Shown: piece by piece, positions 20,684 to 32,815 of the stretch
How positions within the stretch are numbered: the stretch's first letter is position 1
How the letters are laid out: every line of letters begins with the position of its first letter
DNA from: Cynocephalus volans
Taxonomy: Eukaryota; Chordata; Mammalia; Dermoptera; Cynocephalidae
Direction of reading: 5' to 3'
NCBI RefSeq assembly: GCF_027409185.1
Contig: NC_084462.1
Coordinates: 25,519,577 to 25,583,576, forward strand
DNA: 64,000 bases
The notes under the pieces: generated by a model
What the model was told of the DNA's origin: nothing
What the model saw: only the letters and a program-made list of their open reading frames with translations
The model's database searches: none
Made by a program: the position numbers and the translations under genes

Positions 20684-21089
20684 TGTATTAGTCCATTTCT
20701 GTTGCTTATAACAGAATACCTGAAACTGAGTAATTTGTAAAGAAAAGAGGTTTATTTAGCTTCTGATTCTGAGACAGCTACAAGTGGTAGCTACATCAGG
20801 CTGCTTCTACTCATGGCAGAAAGCAGCAGGCCACCACTGGGTGTGAGAACACAAGGTGAGAGGAAGCAAGAGAGTGAGAGGGGAGTTGCCAGGGTCCTTT
20901 AAACAACCAGCTCTCACAGAAACTAACGGAGTGAGAACTCACTCACTACTTGCCCCCAGGGAGAGCATTAAGCCTGTCATGAGGGATCTGCCCCAATGAC
21001 CCAAACAGTTCCCAACACTGCCACATGGGGGATCAGATTTTTTTTGACATGAGCTTTGTGGGGACAACACATCCAACCAAACTCTATCA
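20684..21089 (-). mobile_element. MST-type MaLR solo LTR
   Basis: Antisense LTR. The plus strand starts TGTATTAGTCCATTTCTGTT and ends near AACCAAACTCTATCA, with flanks ACCAA/GCCAA as a likely 5-bp duplication. Closely similar to the LTR at 26728-27132. Fossil. Confidence 0.85.
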
Positions 21090-21224
21090 GCCAATCAAAT
21101 CTTGACTTTTCAGGCTGCCTCCAGCTATCTATGGAACATCTGCCCTTGGATGAGAGCCGCGAAATAAAAAATGTGAATGATTTGCAGGAGTTGAGCTGGG
21201 TGCGTCATATGTTTTATGATCTTT

Positions 21225-21832
21225 ACAACCAGCTCATTTTGCAGATAGAGGAGACCAAAGATCAAAGGGTTAAGTAATTATCTCAAAGTCATAGAGCCAG
21301 TGAGTGCCTAAATGTCTTATTTAGAATTATAGCACTGAAAGAAATCATCCGGGTCATCCCAGAAGGCAGCATATCACAGATGGCACACGCTCACAGGTGA
21401 GTCAGGAAGTCACGCTTTCCTCATCTGTCAAGAGGACATTGTACCTAACTTCCAGTAAGGTTTGAGTAAGATAATGTATGTAAAGTGCCTGGCACAGCAT
21501 TTCTGGCACAGAAATTCAATTAACGGTAGGTGTTATTATCTAGCCAACTTGAGTACCAATTCTCTAGTGGGGTGCATTACAGCTTGTGCATTGGAATTCA
21601 GGCATAACCCAAGCCTCTCTTGTTTATTCTACAGACAGGACTCTCAGACTCTTGAAAATCCCACAAGAGCTTCAGGAATCAGGGGGTAGAAAGATGGAAA
21701 ACCATTGATCTTGACCATGAACTCTTTTAGAACAAAGATGATGTCACATTATCTTTATACCTCTGGTACTTAGTTGAGTTTCTGGCACATAGTAGGTGCT
21801 TAATGAGTATGTTCTGAGTGAATGAATGACTC
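21225..21832. repeat. MIR and L2 relics
   Basis: A MIR antisense fragment at about 21225-21310 (ttaagtaattatctcaaagt), a MIR sense fragment at about 21415-21542 (gtaaagtgcctggcacagca), and an L2 3' end at about 21716-21832 (ctggcacatagtaggtgctt followed by gaatgaatgac). Confidence 0.6.
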
Positions 21833-22600
21833 CAATCTGTTTCTGCAGTTTGGGACAGTGAGACCAGACTGATTTATCTAAGATCACCCAATTGTGTAGA
21901 GGTAAAACAAGACTCCTGGTATACCAACCCCAAGCCAAGACACAGTCGAGCCTTATACTGCATTTCTAATATGTGACAACCATATCTGATGTACCTGAAA
22001 TTTTACATCTTCTTTCCTGTGATCAACAGGTTCCTCTCTCCAGTTCACATAAACCAACATGAGCTACAATGTTCATTCGTTTATTCAGTAGGTATTAGTG
22101 TCATCTTTTACAGGACTGGTTAATTCCATTTCTCTTAAGCAGATCGATAGAGCTGGCCACTAAAAAAACACCTCTTATTCTGGAGAATATTTAACATACA
22201 CAAAAGTAGACAGAACACAAGTCTCAAAACACCATATTGTACACAATAAATATACAATTTTTATTTGTCAATTAAAATAATTAAAAAATTTTTAAAAATA
22301 GAATAGTACAGTGATGCCCCATAAACCCGTCATCAACTTCAAAAGTTATCAACTCATAACTAATATCATTTTATCTATAGCATAAGCTACTTCTCACCTC
22401 CTCTAATATTTTGAAACAAATTGTAGACATTCTATCATTTTACTGGTAAATACTTCAGTAAGTATCTCTAAAGCTATGGACTCCATAAAAATATGTAACT
22501 ATAATATCATTTTCACTCCTAAAATAATGGATAATAATATTAATAGCAAGTAAGTGTTCAAATACTTCATAAATGCCATTTTAAAGAAATTGTTTCTTTG
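21833..22600. repeat. AT-rich stretch with possible old LINE-1 3' sequence
   Basis: Segments around 22170-22580, such as acaatttttatttgtcaatt and caaattgtagacattctatc, resemble 3' ends of ancient L1 elements. The family is not certain and no ORF remains. Confidence 0.35.
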
Positions 22601-22609
22601 ACTCAGGAT

Positions 22610-23168
22610 CCAAATGAGTCTAAACATTGTGATTGGTCGATGTGGGTAGCCAGCTTCCAAGATGGTCCCAATCCTGCCTCTGGTTTTTACACGCTTGTGT
22701 CGTCCTTTTCTACATTGTACCAGGGTTCGTCTGTGTGGCCCGTAGCATATGTAGATATAGTTGTATGTTACTTCAAAAATGAAAAACTGCAGCTTTTCTG
22801 TTTGTGTCCCTCTCTGTCTCTGTCTCTCTCTGTTGTTCTGGGGGAACCCACCTGCCTTGTCTTGAGAAACTCAGACAGCCCTGTGCAGAGGCTCATCTGA
22901 CAAAGAATTGAGGTCTCAGTCCGGCCATAAGGAACTAACAACCACGTGAGTGAACTTGAAAGTGGGTCGTTCATCTCCGGTGTAGCCTTGAGATACTGCA
23001 GATCCAGTCAACAGCTTGACTACAACCTCTGAATCCTAGACCAGAACAACCCCCCAGCTAAACCCCTCCTGATTCTGGACCCTCAGAAACTGTGATAATA
23101 AATGTTTGATGTTTCAAGCTACCAGGTTTGGAGGTAATTTGTTATGCAGTAATAGGTAACTGATACAG
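22610..23168 (+). mobile_element. Old LTR of the ERVL/MaLR class
   Basis: Ends gtaatttgttatgcagtaat then aggtaactgatacag after a polyadenylation region (gataataaatgtttgatgtt), as in old MLT1/ERVL-type LTRs. The middle holds the usual catgtgag and ccagctaa segments. Solo, degraded fossil; the subfamily is not resolved. Confidence 0.6.
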
Positions 23169-23333
23169 TTGATATGTCTTTTAGGTTTCTTTTAATCTAT
23201 AGGTTTCCCTCCATCTCTCTCTCCTTTTGCAATTTATTTGTTGAAGAAATGAAATTGTTTGTCCTGTAAATTTTCCTGCCATCTGAGTTTTGCTGGTTAT
23301 ACACATGGCTTTGCTGTTTACACATGGCTTTTT

Positions 23334-23494
23334 TTTTTAAAGATGACCAGTAAGGTGATCGTAACCCTTGACTTGGTGTTGTCAGCACCACGCTCTCCCA
23401 AGTGAGCTAACTGGCCATTCTTATATAGGGATCTGAATCCGTGGCCTTGGTGTTATCAGCACCACACTCTCCCAAGTGAGCCATGGGCCGGCCC
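23334..23494 (-). mobile_element. Dimeric tRNA-Ile-derived SINE with perfect target-site duplication
   Basis: The minus strand reads two tandem tRNA-Ile-like units. Unit one has GGCCGGCCCATGGCTCACTT, then GTGGTGCTGATAACACCAAG and a B-box ATTCAGATCCC. Unit two has GGCCAGTTAGCTCACTTGGG, then GTGGTGCTGACAACACCAAG and a degraded B box, followed by a TTT(A)n tail. Both flanks carry TTACACATGGCTTTTT (from 23318 and at 23495-23510), so the insertion is young. Dimers of this kind are characteristic of the CYN SINEs described in colugos. Confidence 0.85.
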
Positions 23495-23524
23495 TTACAC
23501 ATGGCTTTTTGAACTACAGAAATG

Positions 23525-23590
23525 TGACCGGTACAACTGAGGAACTGAATTTTTAACTTAATTTTATTGTAATTAATTAAAGTTTTTGGA
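23525..23590 (+). repeat. hAT-type DNA transposon fragment (tentative)
   Basis: The segment acaactgaggaactgaatttttaa, followed by an AT-rich attttattgtaattaatt, resembles the middle of the element at 55165-55375. Short and uncertain. Confidence 0.35.
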
Positions 23591-23759
23591 TAAACAATAT
23601 ATTTATTACTTATATATTTCCTTCATAATGCAAAAATTTTAGAGCATTATACATGAATTGATTTTCTTTAGGCTTTCCATATTGCTGATATTTATAGGAT
23701 TGCACTGTACTGTGAGTTTTCACATGATTTTTGAAGCATTTGTTAAAATTTAAAAACTT

Positions 23760-23827
23760 AGGGCTGGCCCATGGCTCACTTGGGAGAGTGCGGTGCTGAC
23801 AACACCAAGTCAAGGGTTAAGATCCCC
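23760..23827 (+). mobile_element. tRNA-Ile-derived SINE monomer with target-site duplication
   Basis: A single unit: GGCTGGCCCATGGCTCACTT, then GGGAGAGTGCGGTGCTGACA, ACACCAAGTC and a B-box-like GGGTTAAGATCCCC. Perfect 14-bp repeats AAATTTAAAAACTT lie at 23746-23759 and 23828-23841. No A-tail is left between body and repeat. Confidence 0.85.
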
Positions 23828-23869
23828 AAATTTAAAAACTTTCTATATTTTTAAAACTAATAGGGTTTC

Positions 23870-24560
23870 AATCTAGTGTGTATTTGTACATGTCTTTGTC
23901 AGTATGTGGACCAACTGAAAGCTTACCCACATTCCTTACATGTAGCATTTTTACCCAGTATGAATTTTTTCATGCCTTTGAAAGGAACTGGAAACACTAA
24001 AGGCTGTACTACATTTTTTACATTCATAAGCTTTCTCTGCAGTGTGAATTATTTCACGTATCTGAAGGGATTTGGACCAATTGAATGCTTTACCACATTG
24101 CTTACATCCATAGGGTTTCTCTCCAGTGTGGATTCTTTCATGCATTCTAAGGGAACTGGAATGGCTGGAGGTTTTACCACACTGTTTACATCTATAGGGT
24201 CTTTCCTCACTGTGAGCCCTTTCATGCATTCGAAGTGAACTTGGGCAGCCAAAGGCTTTCCCACATACCTTACATTTATAATGTCTATCTCCAGTGTATA
24301 GTATCATGTGTCTTTGCACACTTGCAAGAGAAGTAAAGGCTTTCCCACATTCCTTACATTCACAGGGTTTTCTTCCATTGTGAGTCCTTTCACGCACTTG
24401 AAATGAACTGGGTAACTTAAAGGCTTTTCTACATATCTTACATTTATAAGGCCCATCTCCAGTGTGCATTATCATGTGTCTTTGAGTACCTGTGAGAGAA
24501 ATGAAGACTCTGATATTCCTTAAATTCATTGGATTTCTCTCCAGTGTGAGCCTTTCATGA
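23870..24560 (-). pseudogene. C2H2 zinc-finger gene fragment (KRAB-ZNF tail type), dead
   Basis: The minus strand encodes an array of about seven C2H2 fingers with standard linkers (HTGEKPY, HTGDGPY) in a 192-residue open stretch. Several fingers lack a zinc ligand (for example QIREIIHTA and QVRERTHNG where a His is expected). After RHEKIHTG the frame stops, and one more degraded finger (CKECG) follows with further stops. No KRAB or upstream exon is present. Linker and finger style resemble the ZNF14/ZNF124-like primate families, but I cannot name the parent. The fragment ends directly against the LTR remnant at 24567. Confidence 0.8.
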
Positions 24561-24566
24561 ATTCAA

Positions 24567-26511
24567 TATTTTGTTATAAGCAACAGAAATGGACTAATAC
24601 AGAAAACTGGTACCAGAGAAGTGAGGTATTGCTTATAACAAATACTTGAAAATGTGGAAGCAGCTTTGGAACTTGGTGTTAGGCAAAAGTTGGAAGAGTT
24701 TGGATGACTCAGAAGAAGATAAAAAGATGAGAGAAAGTTTGGAATGTCTTCAAGACTGGTTATGTGGTGGCGAGCAGAATGCTGATAGAAATATAGACAG
24801 TAAAGGCCATTCTGAGAAGATCTCAGATGTAAATGAGAAGGGACTTTTGGAAACTGGGGCAAAGATCAGCCTTGCTGTGAGCTGGCAAGGAACTTGGCTG
24901 CATTCTGTTCGTGCGCAAAAGTTTTATGGAATGTGGAACTTCAAGGTGCTGACCCAGGGTATTTGGTGGAAGGAATTTCTAAGCAGAAAAACATTCAGGA
25001 AGGTGCATGGATATTTGCAACAGCCTATGTTGAGTTATGGCAGAAAAGGCATGAGGTAAAGCCAGAATTTATAATTCAAAAGAAAGCAGAGGGCAAAAAA
25101 GTGTAAAACTTTAGTCTGGCCAAAAAAGCAAGGGTATAGCCTAGGGGCCCTTTGCTAAGGAGATGAGTACAGAAGAAAGGGATTATCAAGAGAAGGGAAA
25201 AAAGACCTTGAAGGCATTTCAGAGATCTTGGAGGTTGCGTCTTCCATTACAGGCCCAGAGGGCTAGGGAGACAGAATGGTCTTGGGGAACAGGTGTAAGG
25301 AGCCCTCCACAGGCTTACTGCCCAGTCGCTCCCCACATCAACATCCTGGCTGCTTTGGCTGCTCTGGCTGTGGCTAAATTGGCTCCAGGTGTGGCTGAAC
25401 CTGCAGCTTTAGAGAATATAAGCCAGAAGCCTTGGTGGTGTCCATATGGTGTTAGGTCTGCAGGCCCACAGAACGCCAAAGCTATGGAGTCTTGGGAGCC
25501 TCCACCCTGATTTCAAAAGTTGTATAAAAAGGTCAGAGGGCCTAGGAAGAGATTTTTTGCAGTGGCAGATTCACAACATAGAGCCTTCACTAGTGCAATG
25601 CCAAGCAGAAATGTGGGGTCAGAGTTGCAGCAGAGAAATCCCACCAGAGCCATGCCTAGTGCAGCCATAGGAGCAGGACTGCCACAGAGACCCCACAGTT
25701 GTGATACTACCAGTGTGCAATGACAGACTGTGAGAGCTAAAGCATGGCCTCAGACCAGGAAAGCCATAGAAGTGGACCTGCTTGAGGACTTAGGGACCCA
25801 ACACCTGCACCAGTGTGCGGAGAACATTGAACATGGAGTCAAAGTACATGATTCGAGAGCTTTGAGATTTAATGCCTGCCCGGCTGGGTTTCACAATTGT
25901 TTGCGACCTGTTACACCTTTCTTTCCCTTTTTGAATGGGAATATGTACCCTATATTTGCCCTACCATTGTATCTTGGAAGTAGATAACTTATTTGACTTC
26001 ACAGGTGGGATCTTGAGACTTTGGACTTTTGAATTGAAACATGTTAAGACTTTGGGGATGGAATGAATGTATTTACCTGTGAGAAGAACATGAACTTTGG
26101 GAACCAGGGGTGGAATGCTGTGGACTGATCGAATTGTGTCCCCCAAAGTTCATATATTTGAAGCTTAATTCCCACTGTAACTGTTGAGGGTGGGAAATCT
26201 TATTACGCTAATTGAAAGGTGGGGCCATGAAGAGATGAGTAGATTATAGGAGCATGCCATAATGAATGAATGAAGAATGGTGGTCAGCGGCACGGTTGCG
26301 AGGGCTTTAAAAGGAGAACACTTGAGAGGTTCCCTCTCTCTGCTCTGCCATTTCTGTCATGTGAGACCTCTGGTTCACCAAGACCTTCACCAGATGTATT
26401 CCCTGGGCTTTAAATTTCCCAGCCTCTGAAACTGTAAACAATAAATTTCATTTTCTTACAAACTACCCAGTTCCAGGTCTTTTGTTAAAGCAACAGAAAT
26501 GAACTAATACA
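24567..26511 (+). mobile_element. MaLR fossil: LTR remnant, internal region, 3' LTR
   Basis: Only the last 35 bases of the 5' LTR remain (ataagcaacagaaatggact). The internal region runs 24602-26115 and begins gaaaactggtaccagagaag. A complete-looking 3' LTR spans 26116-26511, starting TGCTGTGGACTGATCGAATT and ending GAACTAATACA. A purine-rich tract precedes the 3' LTR. The element is 5'-truncated and broken; its internal region is colinear with those at 18, 29 and 37 kb. Confidence 0.85.
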
Positions 26512-26567
26512 GGCCTTCACGACGGGAATGGTGGCTTTATAAAAAGAGAAAGAGAGACCTGAGACGG

Positions 26568-27415
26568 CTTGTGCTACAGTATGAATGTTTGTCCTCTCCA
26601 AAGCTCATGTTGGAACTTAATCCCCAATGTGGTATTTAAAAGGTGGATCCTTTAAGACGTGATTGGGTCATGAGGACTATGCACTCAGAAATGGATTAAT
26701 TCATTCATCAGTTAATGGGTTAATGGTTGTATTAGTCCATTTTGTGTTGCTATAACAGAATACCTGAGACTCGGTAATTTACAAAGAACAGAGGTTTATT
26801 TGCTTACGATTCTGGGACAGCTGCATCTGGCACAGGCCTCACGCTGCTTGTTTCATGGCAGGAAACGGCAGGCAGCCAACAAGTACAAGCAGATCACATG
26901 GCAAGAGGAAGCAAGAGAGAGAGAGAGAGCGGAGATGCCAGGGTCTTTTAAACAACCAGCTCTGGCAGGAACTAATAGAGCGAGATCTCACTCAGACCCC
27001 CACCCCCAGGGAGAGCATGAATCCATTCACGAGGAATCCACCCCCATAACTCAAACAGCTCCCAACACTGCCACATTGGGGATCAGATTTCCACATGAGT
27101 TTTGGAGGGGACAACACATCCAAACTCTATCAATAGTTGATGGGTTTATGGGTCATCAGGGAGTATATTGGGGGCTTTACAAAGAGAGGAAGAAAGAATG
27201 TGTATACACTCTTGCTCAGCCCTCTCTATGTGATACTGTGTTGCCATGGAACCCTGTAGTGAGTCCGCACCAAAAGGAAGGCCCTGACCAGATGTGCTCC
27301 TCAACCTTGGGTTTCTAATTCTCCAAAGTTGTAAGAAATAGATTTCATTTTTGTGTAAGTTACCCAGTTTCAGGTATCCTGTTATAAGCAACAGAAAACT
27401 GACTAATGCAGTGTG
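26568..27415 (+). mobile_element. MLT/MST-type LTR interrupted by a second LTR
   Basis: The sense LTR starts near acagtatgaatgtttgtcct and ends gcaacagaaaactgactaat. It is split by the antisense MST-type LTR at 26728-27132. Solo fossil. Confidence 0.7.
26728..27132 (-). mobile_element. MST-type MaLR solo LTR nested in an older LTR
   Basis: Antisense LTR. The plus strand begins TGTATTAGTCCATTTTGTGT and ends CCAAACTCTATCA, with flanks ATGGT/ATAGT. Nearly the same sequence as the insert at 17606-18014, so they belong to one subfamily. Confidence 0.85.
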
Positions 27416-27454
27416 CTCTGGCCTTCTTGTCCTGTGATGCCCTTCTGCCTCTGC

Positions 27455-28018
27455 CGCGTTATGATGCAGCATGAAGGCCCCTCGACCTTGGACTTCCCAG
27501 GTTCCAGAAATGCAAGAAATAAAGTTTTTTTCTTTATTAATTACCCACTCTGTGGTATTCTGTTACAGCAACAGAAAGCAAACTAAGACACAAAATTGGT
27601 ACTGAAAAGGGGGGCTGTTGCTGTAACAAAAACCTAAAAATGTGGAAGCAACTTTGGAGACTCATTGATCTCTGACACAGAAGGGAATCTGGACTTTAGA
27701 CATCTGAGTTTATGTTGGAATGAGTTAAGACTTTGGGGCTATTGGGATGAAATGAATGTATTTTGCATGTGCAAAGAACATGAATTTTGCATGTGAGAGG
27801 GACATGAATTTTGCTATGGTTTGAATGTGTCCCTTAAATTGTATGTATTGGAGACTTAATCTTATAACACAGCATGAGGCCCTTACCAGAAGCAACCAGA
27901 TGCAGCTGTCCTATCTTGGACTTCCCAGCCTACAGAACTATAAGAAATAAATCTCTTTTTTTCATAAATTGCCCAGTTTTGCAAATCTTGTTATAGCAGC
28001 AGAAAAAGGACTAAGACA
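27455..28018 (+). mobile_element. MaLR/MLT1-type LTR fragments
   Basis: Two LTR 3' ends, at about 27480-27597 and 27880-28018 (both with cttcccag...aataaa and ...caacagaaa/cagcagaaa then ctaagaca), separated by a short stretch of internal sequence (aaaattggtactgaaaagg). Degraded fossils older than the neighbouring elements. Confidence 0.65.
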
Positions 28019-28430
28019 CAGCCTTAATGAACTAAGACATGGATCAAATATTTCCAAGAGATATTTAGGATCTAAATTGAAGCATGTTGTTAGTATAAGA
28101 TACAAACTGGATTTCAAAGACTTAGTCAAAAAAAAAAAAAAGAAAAAAGAAAGAAAGAATGTAAAATATTTTATTACTATTTTTTATATTAATTACATAT
28201 GGAAATAATATTTTGGTTGTATTGGGCTAGCTAAATAAAACATATTCTTAAAATTAATTCCACCTGTGGATTTTTTTTTCACCCTTTTAAAGTGGTTACT
28301 GCTAAAAAAAAGTTTAAATTATATATGTGGCTCACATTAAATTTCTTGCTAGTAGTAAGGGTCCACTTTTCTGTACAGACTTTCACAGGTGGTCTTGGTT
28401 CTTCCAGCAGAGGGCCAAATCTGACTGTCT
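28019..28430. other. AT-rich spacer
   Basis: A poly(A)-like run near 28127-28155 and AT-rich sequence; no recognisable gene or family. Confidence 0.4.
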
Positions 28431-30617
28431 TGTGATATAGATTGTGTCCCTCAAGTTTTAGGTATTTGTAGCTTGATCCCTATTGTGACTGTTAAGAGGG
28501 TGGTAAATCCTACTACGGCAATTGCAAGGTGGGGCCTTGAAGAGGTCATTGGATTGTAGGACCATACTGCAGTGATGGATTAATAATGGTGTTCAGGGGC
28601 ATAGTTACGAGGGCTTTAAAAGGAGAGTGCATGAGGAGCTCTCTCTCTCTCTCTCTGCTCTGCTATGTAAGACCCCTGGGTCACTGTCACCACCACCAAG
28701 ACCTTCATCAGATGTGTTCCCTGGATTTTCAACTTCCCACGCTTTGAAACTGTAAATAATAAATTTCATTTTCTTACATATTACCCAGTTCCAGGTATTT
28801 CATTATAAGCAACAGAAACAGACTAAGAGAGAAAATTGGTACCAGAGAAGTGGGGTGTTGCTTATAACAGATACTTGAAAATGTGGAAGCAGCTTTGGAA
28901 CTGGGTAATGGGCAAAGGCTGGAAGAAAATGGAAGAAGTAGACTAGAAAAAGCATAGTTGCTGGTGGGAGTTTAGAGATAAGAAAACAAGGGAAAGTTTG
29001 GAATGTCTCAGAGACTGGTTATGGGGTGGCGAGTGGAATGCTGATAGAAATATGGATAGTAAAGGCCATTCTTAGAAGATCTCAGATATAAATGAGAAGG
29101 AGCTTTTTGGAAACTGGGGCAAAGATCACCCTTGCTATGAACTGGCAAAGAACTTGGCTGCATTCTGTTCATGCCCAAAAGGTCTACAGAATGTGGAACT
29201 TCAACTTGCTGACCCAGGGTATTTGATAGAAGAAATTTCAAAGGAGCAAAGCATTAAGAAAACTGCATAGCTATTTGTAACAGTCTATGCTGAGTTATGG
29301 TGGCAAAGGCATGACATAAAACCAGAATTTAAAAGGGAAGCAGAGTGTAAGGATTTGGAAAATTTGCAGCCTGGCCATGTGGTAGAGAAGCAGAGAACAT
29401 TTGCAGGAGAAAAATCCAATAGATCAGCAGAGGGACTGGTTGCTAAAGTATTAGCCTGGCTATGAGGCTGCCAGGTTCTAATAACTAGGACAATGGGAGA
29501 AAGGCCCTGAAGGCATTTCAGAGATCTTGGAAGCTGCGTCTTCCATTACAGGCCCAGAGGGCTAGGGAGACAGAATGGTCTTGGGAATAGGTCTGAAGTG
29601 TCCTGCAAGGACTTGCTGCCCAGGGCCACCTTGGGATGACCTTCCCCACATCAGCACCCCAGCTGCTTTAGCTGCTCCAGCTATGGCTCAATTGACCCTA
29701 GGTGTGGCTGGAGCCACAGCTTTGGAAAATACAGGCTATAAGCCTTGGCAGCATCCACGTGGTGTTAGGTCTGCAGGCTCGCAGAATGCCAGAGTTGTAG
29801 AGGATTGGGAGTCTCCACCCAGTTTTCAAAGAATGTATGGAAAAGCCTGGGGGCTCAGGAAAAGATCTGTCACAGGAGCGAGTCACCTCATAGAGCCTTC
29901 ACTAGAGCAATGCCAAGCAGAAACGCAAGGTCAGAGTAGGACTGCCATGGAGACCTGAGACCTGTGGAGCTACTAGAATGGAACCCCAGCCTGGGAGAGC
30001 TGAAGTTTGGCCTGAGAGCAGAAAAGCATAGGAGTGGGGCTGCCTGAGAACTTGGGGACCCAACCTTCCCACCAACATGCAGAGGAAGTTGAACATGGAA
30101 TCAAGGTACATGATTTGCCAGCTTTGCAATTTAATGCCTATCCTGCTGGATTTTGGACTTGTTTGGGACCTATTACACCTTTCTTTTGGCCTATTTCTCT
30201 TTTTTTGAGTGAGAATGTGTACCCTATGCTTGTCCCACCATTGAGTCTTGGATTGATCCCCACCATGATCGTTAACAGGGTGGGAAATCCTATTATGGTA
30301 ATTGAAAGGTGGGTCCTTGAAGAAGTGATTAGATTGTAGGACCATGCCATAGTGAATGGATTAATAATGGTGGTCAGGGACATGGTTCTGAGGGCTTGAA
30401 AGGGAGAGTGCATGAGGAACTATCTCTCTCTTTGCTCTGCCATTTTCTGCCATGTGAGACCCCTGGGTCATTGTCACCACCACCAAGGCCTTCACCAAAT
30501 GTGTTCCCTGGACTTTGGACTCCCCAGCCTCCAAAACTGTGAGCAATAAATTTCATTTTCTTATAAATTACCTCGTTCCATGCATTTTGTTATAAGCATC
30601 AGAAACGGACTAATATA
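28431..30617 (+). mobile_element. MaLR fossil with both LTRs
   Basis: The 5' LTR spans about 28431-28828 (TGTGATATAGATTGTGTCCC to CAGACTAAGA). The internal region is 28829-30244. A 3' LTR lacking its outer part spans about 30245-30617. About 1.4 kb of internal sequence with no retroviral gene, as expected for MaLR elements. Broken and old. Confidence 0.8.
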
Positions 30618-31796
30618 TGTTGGAATCTTATAAGATATTGATGCTCAAGACCTAAATCCAGTCATTTATTAGGGGTTGCAAAATGGCGATATTTTTATGC
30701 TATCATTCTGTTTTTATTTATTAGCTGGAAGACTCCTATGAAGGGAAACTAGTCCTCCTCTATTATAATTACCCTGCCTTGTAAAGGAAAGGCAGAATAA
30801 ATGCTAAATGTTTTCCTTATTTATTAATTTTCAAAACTATGAGTTGTTTGCTCAGCATCCTTCAAAGGTGATCAGTTATTATTTTTAGTAGTATTTGAAC
30901 CCATGGATTGAAATATGTTCAATGTGTTGTAATTCAATGCAGTTACTGTCCTTACTGATCCTCGTTATCCAATTTTCGGATAAATTGGTGTTTTAAAGCA
31001 ACACAGAAGGGTCATGTCAGATCATTAGGAGACCTCTGGCAGGGGAAAGAGGAGGGTTTTGGCCAGTCTGGCAGGTTGGCAGGTCAGAAAAGGCATCTTG
31101 GAAGGGGAACCTGAACTGAGTCTTTAAAGTTCGGCTGCAGATGATGGATAGGGGCAGGGTCCTACAGTTGGGAGAAACAGCCTAAGCAAAGCCCAGGGCT
31201 GAGAAAAGAGCGTGCTTTGCAAGAACAAGTGGTTCTGGTTTGCCTGCACTAGGGTGGGGCTGCTCCTTTGACCCATCCTGTAGGCAGGAGCTGGCTGGCC
31301 AAGGGAGGGTTTTAAGCAGGAGGGGGAGAGATTTGCCTTGTGAATAGAGACAGCCCTCTGGTGGCCACATGGAGGATGGCAGGGGGAGAATGAGCCCTGA
31401 CAAACGAGTTCATTAAGGCTTCTTTAGTTCATGTATTTATAATTAGACTCTTCCAGATTGCAAGGGGGAATCACACAGTGCTGGGGCTTATTATCAAGCT
31501 ACATGGGAGGAGAGATGGTCTGGGAAAGCTCCTTAACAGCCCTGCAGTCTAGGGCCCAGACCTCTTGAAAATAGAAACTCAGTACACTTTGGGACTGTCT
31601 AGACTCTAGTGACCCAGCTTTTCTGTGTGCACTTGGCATTTGCACTTCCCTGGGGAGAAGATCGCATGGGGAATGTTTGCCACCACCCAATGCGAAGCAT
31701 TCTTTTCCCCAATTTGTCCAAAGATCACCCCTGGGTGGATGCGGCTCCCAGTAACAGGCAAATAGTACTTTTGTGTGAATTAGAAAAAAGCACTTG
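30618..31796. other. Intergenic spacer
   Basis: No gene seen. The first half is AT-rich; 31000-31400 is unique-looking sequence with repeated purine-rich segments. Confidence 0.4.
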
Positions 31797-32234
31797 TTAT
31801 GGGTTAAATTGTGTCCCTCCAAAAAAAGATATGTGGAAATCCTAACCCCCAGTAGCTGTGAATGTGACCTCATTTGGAAATAGGATCTTTGCAGATGTTA
31901 TCTAGTTAAGACAAGGTCATACTGAATTAAGGTGGGCCCTAATCAATATGACTGGTGTCCTGTAAGAAGAAGGAATTGTGGACACACACACGGGGAGAAT
32001 GCTATGTGACAACAGAGGCAGAGACTGGAGGGATGTGACTGCAAGCCAAGGAAAGTCAAGGACTGGTGGCTTGCAGAAGCTAGAAGAGGTGAGGAAGGAT
32101 TTTTCTCCTGCATGTGTGAGAGGGAGCATGGCTCAGCCAACACCTTGATTTTGGACTTCTAGCCTCCAGAATTTAAACAGTACATTTTTGTTGTTTTAAG
32201 CCACCAAGTGACTGGTCCTTTGTTCTGGCAGCCC
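31797..32234 (+). mobile_element. MLT1-type MaLR solo LTR
   Basis: Begins TTGTTATGGGTTAAATTGTG followed by tccctcc, contains gtgggccctaatcaatatga and accttgattttggacttcta, and ends with ttgttttaagccaccaagtg. Old solo LTR. Confidence 0.8.
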
Positions 32235-32624
32235 TGGGAAATGTTCTCCTCGTGATGATGTAGCCCCACTTCCGGCTCTGTGAAGGGAGACCCCTACTCA
32301 CTCCCCCAGCAGGGCATCTTCATGCAGGGCCCAGCCTACAAACTGCACATGCCAGCTCCCTCTGTACCAGGTCTTTTGAGCATGCTTCATTTGTTCAGCA
32401 CTTGCCAGGCACCAGCTACCACGATCACCACAACACAGTCACAATGCAAAGACGAACAAGACTTGCTTCCTGCCCTTCATGAGCAAGCCATTGCTGGGGT
32501 AGCAAAAGAATGGTTCACATAACGTGATGGTTCACAGAATGTGATCCTCTAATGTGATCCTTGCGATGTGGTCATGGTTAGGAAAAGATTTTGTGGAAAA
32601 GAGATGGGCGAGATGGTAACAATC

Positions 32625-32815
32625 ATAGCTGACATTTACTGAGCACTCTGCCAGGCGCCATGCTAAGCACTTTACATAATATTGCACTTAAAGCTCATGA
32701 CAATGACACAGTGAGATAGGTGACTGAGGCTTAGAGAAGATGTGTGAGCTGGCCAAGGTCTACATAGGAAGTGTTGAATACAGGGAGTCGAGCTGCGACT
32801 TGATGGTGATAGGAG
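32625..32815 (-). repeat. MIR SINE
   Basis: Contains gacatttactgagcactctg, then ccaggcgccatgctaagcac, then tttacataatattgcac: a clear antisense MIR. Confidence 0.85.

Noticed and set aside
23334-23494. Functional tRNA-Ile genes
   Set aside because: Units are tandem, mutated in stems and B boxes, have an A-tail and flanking duplications, so they are SINEs.
23951-24529. Zinc-finger ORF as a functional gene
   Set aside because: Several fingers lack zinc ligands, the frame stops before the last degraded finger, and no KRAB or 5' exon exists.
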